Source: JAWVYT01 sp964605205
GTDB taxonomy: Bacteria; Gemmatimonadota; Gemmatimonadetes; Longimicrobiales; RSA9
Direction: 5' to 3'
Assembly (NCBI GenBank): GCA_964605205.1
Contig: CAZSBL010000016.1
Span: 1 to 38,530, forward strand
DNA length: 38,530 bases
Shown here: piece after piece, positions 33,549-38,530 of the stretch
Layout of the letters: every line of letters begins with the position of its first letter
Numbering within the stretch: position 1 is the stretch's first letter
Notes under the pieces: generated by a model
Databases searched by the model: none
Told to the model about the DNA's origin: nothing
The model's input: the letters and a program-made list of their open reading frames with translations, nothing else
Translations under genes and position numbers: made by a program

Positions 33549-35957
33549 TCAGGGGGTCTCCAGCTGGAACCTGGAGCGGCTGCCCGGCGAGATCGTGCGC
33601 TGCTCGCCCCGGACATTGACCTCCACGGGGGAAGCGGAGCTGGGCTGGGTGTGGATGGTCAGGTGGCCGGGGCACAGATCGACGTCGAGCCAGTTGTTCC
33701 GGTACTGGATGGTGAAGTGGAGCTCGCCCAGGTCTTCGGGGAGGAGCGGGTCGAAGCGGAGCACGTCACCCCGGGCGTCCATGCCGGTGTAGCAGCGCTG
33801 GAGGAGGTCGACGGTGCCGGTCATGGCGGCGAGGTGGATCCCTTCCGGCGTGGTGCCGCCCTGGATGTCGGAGAGGTCGCTCTCGAGGGCGCGGCGGAAG
33901 AACTCCCAGGCCCGGTCCCGGTCGGTGCGGGCGAGGACCCAGGCGTGGACCACGCCGCTGAGCGTGGAGCCGTGGGACGTCCGTTCCATGTAGTAGTCGG
34001 TGTTGCGCCCGATGGTCCGTTCGTCGAACGGGTAGCGCAGCTGGTGGAAGATGGACCGGAGCTCGTCGGCCGAGAGGAGGAAGAAGAGCATGAGGACATC
34101 GGCCTGCTTCGACGCCCTGTAGCGGTTGATGTCGTCGTCCTCGGCCTCGAGGATGCGGTCCAGCCGCTGGATGTCGTCGTACTCCTCCCGGTAGGCCTCC
34201 CAATCGAGCTCCTCGAGGGTCTCGTAGCCCTGGAACTGGCTGATGATCGGGTCGCCCCGGTAGTCGTGGAAGGGGACGTACATCTTCCGGGTGATGTCCT
34301 CCCACGCCTGCAGCTCCATCCTCTGGATCCCCAGCTTCTCCCAGAGCAGCTCGCGGCGCCGGCCCGGGAGCACATCGGCCAGCTCCAGCGCCCGCATCAA
34401 CACCCACACCACCATGACGTTGGTGTACGCGTTGTTGTCGAGGCCGGGCTCGTCGGCGTCCGGGTAGCGGGTGTGGAACTCATCGGGGCCGAGCACGCCC
34501 CGGATCTCGTAGCGGTCGCGGGCGCGGCTGTATTCGACGAGGCTGGCCCAGAAGCGAGCGCACTCCAGGATCATCTCGGCGCCGTAGAACGCCATGAACT
34601 CCAGGTCGCCCGTGCTCTGGTAGTGCTTCCAGATGCTGTACGGGATGGCCACGTTGATGTGGCGCTGGAGGTGGGTGTTGTCGGGCACCCAGTTCCCGGA
34701 GCGAGGGTTCAGGTGGAGCGTCTGGGTCTCCTCCCGGCCGCTGCTCCCGCTCTGCCAGGGGAAGAGGGCACCTTCGTAGCCGGCCTCCTCCGCGGCCCGG
34801 CGGGCTGCGCGCAGCCGGTTGTAGCGGTACTTGAGGAGAGAGCGGGTCAGCTCGGGGAACCGGAAGTCCAGGACCGGGAAGACGAAGAGCTCGTCCCAGA
34901 AGACGTGGCCGCGGTAGGCCTCGCCGTGGATGCCCCGGGCGGGGACGCCCACGTCGTGGCCGACGGTGTTCTCCGACACAGTCTGCAGGGTGTGGCAGAG
35001 GTAGAGGTTGGTGGCCCGGTCGGTGTGCTCGTCGGTGCCGATCCGGATCTCCGACCGGCGCCAGTACTGGCTCCACGCCAGGAGGTGTGGCCGCAGCAGC
35101 TCGCCGAACCGGGGCGTGGCCCGCAGGTGGCGGCGCGCTTCGAGCCCGCTCTCCGAGATCGCCTTGTCCATGGAGGTGTAGAGCGCCAGCACCTTTTCGA
35201 ACGACACGGTCTCGCCCTCGTGCAGCTTCACCGTCATGCGGTGCGCGATCCGCTGGTCTTCCTCGATGAGCTGCCGCTCCACGTCGAGCTTGTCGTCATG
35301 GGAATGGACGCAGGTGCGGACGGCCTCCGCGATCCGCACCCGGGACTGGCGGGTGCGGGCCAGGAGGAAGACCGACTCGTCGTCGTCGAGGGCCTCCGTT
35401 CGGAGCACGTCGAGGTGACGGCCTTCGAGCCGCCGGTAGCGCTCGACGCCGGAGTTCTCCACGCCGCCGTCGATCCCGGACTCGACCTCGAGCCGGCCCG
35501 ACCAGTTCTCCGCCTTGAAGGTGGTCTCGAGGGCGCCGACGTGGGCGTCCGCCATGCTGACGAACCGCCGCTGCGTGACGGCGGTGATCCGGTCCCCGGA
35601 CCGGAACCGGAGGTGCCGGGAGAGCACCCCCTCCCGTATGTCGAAGCGCTGCTCGTAGTCCAGGAGGTCGGCCTCGTCGGGTGAGAACCAGGGGTCGTCC
35701 CCGATCCGGAACCGGAAGTCCAGCCAGTTGGGGAGGTTGACCAGGCTCTCGTTCGGGACCGTGGTCCCCTCGATGGTGGTCTCCTGGCGGTCGTACAGAC
35801 CGATCCGGTAGGTGGCGGGGTAATGGGTGCCATCGGCGGCACACTCGGGGGCGGCGCCCCGGGTCGCCATCACCCCGTTGCCCGTGGTGCACAGCGCTTC
35901 ACGCAGCCCTTCCCCGTCCGGGTCGTAGCCGTCGTAGATGAGGAGCCATTCACGCAT
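33549..35957 (-). CDS. Glycoside hydrolase family 65 disaccharide phosphorylase
   Basis: An 802-residue GH65 protein, the inverting phosphorylases that split alpha-linked glucose disaccharides (maltose, trehalose, kojibiose, nigerose) with phosphate to give beta-glucose 1-phosphate and glucose. The general acid is Glu493 in GPDEFH, close to Glu487 of the Lactobacillus maltose phosphorylase. Other landmarks: ARGIHGEAYRGHVFWDELF, FPWQSGSSGREETQ, HLNPRSGNWVPDNTHLQRH, and the phosphate-site region TSHGSTLSGVVHAWVLAR. Length is typical. ATG 35957 overlaps the pgmB stop by eight bases. A longer upstream frame is the shadow of pgmB. The neighbour pgmB confirms beta-glucose 1-phosphate as product; the disaccharide is not resolved. 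No signal peptide, so cytoplasmic. Confidence 0.94.
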   Translation of the reverse strand: MREWLLIYDGYDPDGEGLREALCTTGNGVMATRGAAPECAADGTHYPATYRIGLYDRQETTIEGTTVPNESLVNLPNWLDFRFRIGDDPWFSPDEADLLDYEQRFDIREGVLSRHLRFRSGDRITAVTQRRFVSMADAHVGALETTFKAENWSGRLEVESGIDGGVENSGVERYRRLEGRHLDVLRTEALDDDESVFLLARTRQSRVRIAEAVRTCVHSHDDKLDVERQLIEEDQRIAHRMTVKLHEGETVSFEKVLALYTSMDKAISESGLEARRHLRATPRFGELLRPHLLAWSQYWRRSEIRIGTDEHTDRATNLYLCHTLQTVSENTVGHDVGVPARGIHGEAYRGHVFWDELFVFPVLDFRFPELTRSLLKYRYNRLRAARRAAEEAGYEGALFPWQSGSSGREETQTLHLNPRSGNWVPDNTHLQRHINVAIPYSIWKHYQSTGDLEFMAFYGAEMILECARFWASLVEYSRARDRYEIRGVLGPDEFHTRYPDADEPGLDNNAYTNVMVVWVLMRALELADVLPGRRRELLWEKLGIQRMELQAWEDITRKMYVPFHDYRGDPIISQFQGYETLEELDWEAYREEYDDIQRLDRILEAEDDDINRYRASKQADVLMLFFLLSADELRSIFHQLRYPFDERTIGRNTDYYMERTSHGSTLSGVVHAWVLARTDRDRAWEFFRRALESDLSDIQGGTTPEGIHLAAMTGTVDLLQRCYTGMDARGDVLRFDPLLPEDLGELHFTIQYRNNWLDVDLCPGHLTIHTQPSSASPVEVNVRGEQRTISPGSRSRFQLETP

Positions 35958-36747
35958 CGGTGCTCCCCTCGTCGGGTTGCAGGAGCGGGATCCCGGCGAG
36001 CCGGGCCACCACCACGTCGGCCCCGGCCTCCTCGAGGGCGTGGACGCGGTCGTCCTCCGCGGCGACGCCGACCACGAGGCCGAACTCGCCCCGGCGGCCG
36101 GCCTCCACACCGGCGGCCGAGTCCTCGACCACCGCGGCCTCCTCCGGCTCCACGCCCAGGTCGCTGGCGGCGGCCAGGAAGTAGGCTGGGTCCGGCTTGC
36201 CGGCCAGCTCTCGACGCTCGCCGTCCTCGCCGTCGATCCGCGTGTCGAAGAGCGCCTCGATCCCGGCGGCCCGGAGGACGCGGCGGCCGTTCCGGCTCGA
36301 CGTCACGATCCCCGTCCGGAAGCCCTTGTCCCGGGCCAGCCGGATCCAGGTGCCGGCGCCTTCGATGGGCTCGACCCCCTCCTCTTCCAGCAGCGCGCGG
36401 AACCGGCGGTCCTTCCGGTTGCCGATCCCGCATACGGTCTCCCGGTCCGGCGGATCGTCGGGTTCGCCCCGGGGCAGGTCGATGCCCCGGGACTCCAGGA
36501 AGGTCCCGGCGCCGCGGTAGCGGGGCTTGCCGTCCACCCAGCGGCGGTAGTCGCGGTCGGTGAACGGGGAGAAGTCCTCTCCCTCACGGGCCTCAAGGTA
36601 CGCGTCGAACGTCTCTTTCCACGCTCGCCGATGGAGTGCGGCCGTGTCCGTCACCACGCCATCCAGGTCCAGGATGAAGGCGCGGATCCCGGTCAGACGA
36701 CCGGCCCAGCCCGGCATGGTGGTGGCGTCCTGGCCCGGGAGGCTCAT
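35950..36747 (-). CDS. pgmB: Beta-phosphoglucomutase (HAD family)
   Basis: A 265-residue HAD-superfamily enzyme converting beta-glucose 1-phosphate to glucose 6-phosphate. HAD motifs: nucleophile Asp27 and acid/base Asp29 in FILDLDGVVTD, motif II VTSSRN, Lys of motif III in LAGKPDPAYF, motif IV VVEDSAAGVEAG. The cap region includes DRDYRRWVDGKPRYRG, as in PgmB-like proteins paired with GH65. The ATG at 36747 overlaps the pfkB stop (ATGA); an internal Met11 is a less likely start. It is the middle gene of pfkB-pgmB-GH65, with coupling at both ends. Confidence 0.92.
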   Translation of the reverse strand: MSLPGQDATTMPGWAGRLTGIRAFILDLDGVVTDTAALHRRAWKETFDAYLEAREGEDFSPFTDRDYRRWVDGKPRYRGAGTFLESRGIDLPRGEPDDPPDRETVCGIGNRKDRRFRALLEEEGVEPIEGAGTWIRLARDKGFRTGIVTSSRNGRRVLRAAGIEALFDTRIDGEDGERRELAGKPDPAYFLAAASDLGVEPEEAAVVEDSAAGVEAGRRGEFGLVVGVAAEDDRVHALEEAGADVVVARLAGIPLLQPDEGSTDA

Positions 36748-37682
36748 GCGGCGGCTTCCCGCGCCCGGATCCGCTCGAACAGGCGCTCCACGTCGTCGGA
36801 CCGGCAGAGCTCGGTGCCCGGCGTCATGACGGTGGCGGCGCCGGCGGCCACGCCCATGCGCGCCGCAGTGGCGACGTCGTCGCCCCGGGCCAGCCGGTGG
36901 ACGATCCCGCCCACGGCGCTGTCACCGGCCCCCACCTTGCTCCGGATGGGGACGGTGGGCGCAGGGATTCGCTCGATGCCATGGGCGTTGGCCAGGAGCG
37001 CGCCGGCGCGACCCAGGCTCACCACCACGTGCAGCGCCCGATCGTCGTCCACCAGCTCCAGCGCCGCCGCCTCCTGCTCCGGGTCCTCCGTCACATCCCG
37101 GCCGGCCAGCTGGCCGAGCTCCCGGAGGTTCGGCTTGAGGAGGAATACGCCGGGACCCACGCCGTCCCGGAGCGCGTCGCCCGAGGTGTCGAGGATCATC
37201 CGCACCCCCCGCTCCCGGGCGGCGCGGGCGAGGGTGGCGTAGAAGTCCGTGGGCACGCCGGGCGGCAGGCTCCCGCTGGCCACCAGGTAGTCGGGGTCGT
37301 CCCGGAGGGCCCGTTCCACCAGCCGGTCCCGGGCCGCTTCGTCGAGCTCGGCGCCGGGCATGAGGAAGCGGAACTGCCGATCCGAGTCCTCCTCGGAGAT
37401 GAAGAGGTTCTCGCGCGTGAAGCCGTCCACGTCCACGGGGTCGTTGTCCACCCCCTCGTCCTCGAGCAGCGTGCCCAAGAGAGCGCCGCTGCTGCCGGCG
37501 GCGGCGAACACCGCGCGGGCATCACCGCCCAGCCGGCGGACCACCCGGGCCACGTTGATCCCGCCCCCGCCCGGGTCCCGGCGGGGCGCGTCGCAGCGGA
37601 GCTTGTCCTCGGCCGTAACACGGTCCACCCGGGTGGACACGTCCACCGCCGGATTCATGGTCAGCGTGGTGATGGTCGCCAT
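36744..37682 (-). CDS. pfkB: 6-phosphofructokinase, PfkB family
   Basis: A 312-residue ribokinase-fold sugar kinase. The opening TLTMNPAVDVSTRVDRV, then KLRCDAPRRDPGGGGINVAR, closely follows E. coli Pfk-2 (KLRC-AP--PGGGGINVARA), supporting fructose 6-phosphate over fructose 1-phosphate or tagatose 6-phosphate, though these cannot be excluded. The catalytic base is Asp254 in KVGAGDSAVGG. LLKPNLRELGQL and VVSLGRAGALL mark the nucleotide region. The start is 37682, after a G-rich ribosome site (GGGGGGAA); the in-frame extension to 37727 is rejected for lack of similarity. First gene of the coupled operon, it would feed fructose 6-phosphate derived from GH65/PgmB products into glycolysis. It diverges from the ppsA remnant. 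Confidence 0.9.
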   Translation of the reverse strand: MATITTLTMNPAVDVSTRVDRVTAEDKLRCDAPRRDPGGGGINVARVVRRLGGDARAVFAAAGSSGALLGTLLEDEGVDNDPVDVDGFTRENLFISEEDSDRQFRFLMPGAELDEAARDRLVERALRDDPDYLVASGSLPPGVPTDFYATLARAARERGVRMILDTSGDALRDGVGPGVFLLKPNLRELGQLAGRDVTEDPEQEAAALELVDDDRALHVVVSLGRAGALLANAHGIERIPAPTVPIRSKVGAGDSAVGGIVHRLARGDDVATAARMGVAAGAATVMTPGTELCRSDDVERLFERIRAREAAA

Positions 37683-37732
37683 GGCGGTTCCCCCCTGTCG
37701 GTGCTCCCTGCCGAGCCGTGGACGCAAGGCCC

Positions 37733-38310
37733 GTGCGCCCGACCGACCGGGCCGGCGCAGGCGTGCTCTTCACGCTGGACACGGAGACCGGGTTCCCGGA
37801 CGTGGTGACCATCGATGCCGCGTGGCCCTGACCCGGTACGACGAGGTCCAGGACTCCGACGTCCGGGACGAGATCGACAGACTCACCGCCCGCTACGACG
37901 ACCGGACCGACTACTTCGTCGACCATCTCGCCCGGGGGATCGGGACCGTGGCCGCCGCCCGCTATCCCGACCCGGTCATCGTGCGCACCAGCGATTTCAA
38001 GACCAACGAGTACCGCGACGGCTTCTCCATCGGCACCAACGACCTGACCCAGCTCACCCTCGGCGTGGGCCGCGACAGCGATCGCCTACAGGACCTCTTC
38101 GATAAGCGGCAGGCGTCCGTGAAGCGCCTGATCCGCCAGCTCATCGACGACGCGCACCAGGCCGACCGGCCGGTGGGAATCTGCGGCCAGGCACCGAGCG
38201 ACCACCCCGAGTTCGCCGCGTTCCTCGTGGACGCCGGGATCGACTCCCTCTCCGTGAACCCCGACAGCGTCCTCGAAGTCATCGAGCAGGTGGCGAAGGC
38301 CGAGAGCTGA
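37733..38310 (+). pseudogene. ppsA: Remnant of phosphoenolpyruvate synthase (ppsA)
   Basis: Three pieces of PEP synthase lie in order but most of the protein is missing. Piece one (37733-37828) encodes VRPTDRAGAGVLFTLDTETG and ends in a stop after TIDAAW, matching the ATP-grasp part of PpsA. Piece two, in another frame from about 37822, encodes EIDRLTARYDDRTDYFVDHL to RTSDFKTNEYRD, matching the region around the E. coli SDFKSNEY motif. It runs straight into piece three, GFSIGTNDLTQLTLGVGRDS to the natural C-terminus with the catalytic GICGQAPSDH. Compared with the roughly 790-residue enzyme, some 350-370 residues are missing at the first junction (with a frameshift) and about 130 at the second, plus the N-terminal domain. 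A functional enzyme is not possible. GTG 37822 could still start a 162-residue fragment. Confidence 0.88.
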
Positions 38311-38406
38311 AGGTCGGGGGTGGGGCCGAGAAGCAGCGCGGGCCGCCCCGGGCCGCTGAGAACGCCCGGACAGGCACGGCCCCATCAGCAGAACAGCCCC
38401 CGATAG

Positions 38407-38450
38407 AACGAAGCCCCCGCAAAGCCGAACTCCTTGCGGGGGCTTCGTTT
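38407..38450. terminator. Strong bidirectional intrinsic terminator
   Basis: A perfect 16-bp stem (38407-38422 with 38434-38449; core GAAGCCCCCGCAA) closes an 11-base loop and is followed by T on the plus strand. Read on the minus strand it lies just downstream of the tRNA gene, which it probably terminates; it could also end plus-strand transcription from the ppsA remnant. Confidence 0.85.
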
Positions 38451-38458
38451 ACCCTCAG

Positions 38459-38530
38459 TCGGGACGGTCGGATTCGAACCGACGACCCCTGCAACCCCAT
38501 TGCAGTGCGCTACCGGACTGCGCCACGTCC
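38459..38530 (-). tRNA. tRNA-Pro (anticodon GGG), 5' end cut by window edge
   Basis: The minus strand folds as a full cloverleaf: D stem GCGC/GCGC, anticodon stem CTGCA/TGCAG with loop ATGGGGT (anticodon GGG), five-base variable loop, T stem GTCGG/CCGAC with TTCGAAT loop, acceptor 3' strand CGTCCCG plus discriminator A at 38459. The first two bases of the acceptor lie beyond 38530. No CCA is encoded. It reads CCC proline codons. Confidence 0.95.

Noticed and set aside
33651..35684. 677-codon plus-strand frame opposite GH65
   Set aside because: Val/Gly/Glu-rich antisense shadow; GH65 on the minus strand has all family motifs.
36897..37808. Plus-strand frame opposite pfkB leading into the ppsA remnant
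   Set aside because: Antisense shadow of pfkB; its tail misreads the remnant in the wrong phase.

Overview
The window is GC-rich bacterial DNA (by eye about 70% GC) with dense, often overlapping genes. The organism appears diderm: there is an outer-membrane-barrel-like protein ending in Phe, lipoprotein-like leaders and very large secreted beta proteins. Big_2 Ig-like domains, HAF (DLGTLGG) repeats and this GC content together suggest Gemmatimonadota or a neighbouring phylum. That placement is inference; no rRNA or other phylogenetic marker is present. Many proteins are Asp/Glu-rich, which would fit a salt-adapted organism but does not prove it.

Layout. 1-2.5 kb: two tandem ZIP-family metal transporters (minus strand, ATGA overlap) diverging from a YwiC-like membrane protein. 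2.5-22.4 kb: a five-gene plus-strand operon preceded by a near-perfect Fur-type 7-1-7 palindrome. It encodes a giant secreted protein of about 3,900 residues, a five-FnIII secreted protein, a small exported TPR-like protein, an outer-membrane-barrel-like protein with a minisatellite-encoded linker, and a Big_2/HAF lipoprotein. Junctions are +4, -4, -4 and -1 nt, so the genes look translationally coupled. This operon is the best candidate for an undescribed system: an apparently metal-regulated surface assembly. 22.4-25.7 kb: an aldo/keto reductase flanked by REP-like GC-rich repeats, then a YceI protein and a MarR regulator that share an operator-like motif, then a divergent methyltransferase. 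25.7-27.8 kb: a secreted Big_1/Big_2 protein with three lipocalin-like repeats, behind a promoter whose -35 overlaps the methyltransferase stop codon.

27.8-31.4 kb: a FetAB-type ABC exporter, with FetA broken by a 10-N assembly gap, diverging from transketolase. 31.4-31.9 kb: a non-coding island holding a 28-bp tandem repeat and a three-unit, 62-63-bp, AT-richer repeat. 31.9-37.7 kb, all minus strand: rsmD, a Yip1 membrane protein, a short PAS-like fragment, and a coupled pfkB-pgmB-GH65 operon that would phosphorolyse a glucose disaccharide to beta-glucose 1-phosphate, convert it to glucose 6-phosphate and phosphorylate fructose 6-phosphate. 37.7-38.3 kb: a ppsA (PEP synthase) remnant with two large internal deletions. 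38.4-38.5 kb: a strong hairpin terminator and a tRNA-Pro(GGG) cut by the window edge.

Metal handling recurs: ZIP pair, Fur-like operator, FetAB. Central sugar metabolism also recurs: transketolase, GH65/PgmB/Pfk and the lost PEP synthase. All functional names rest on motifs read by eye, without database searches.
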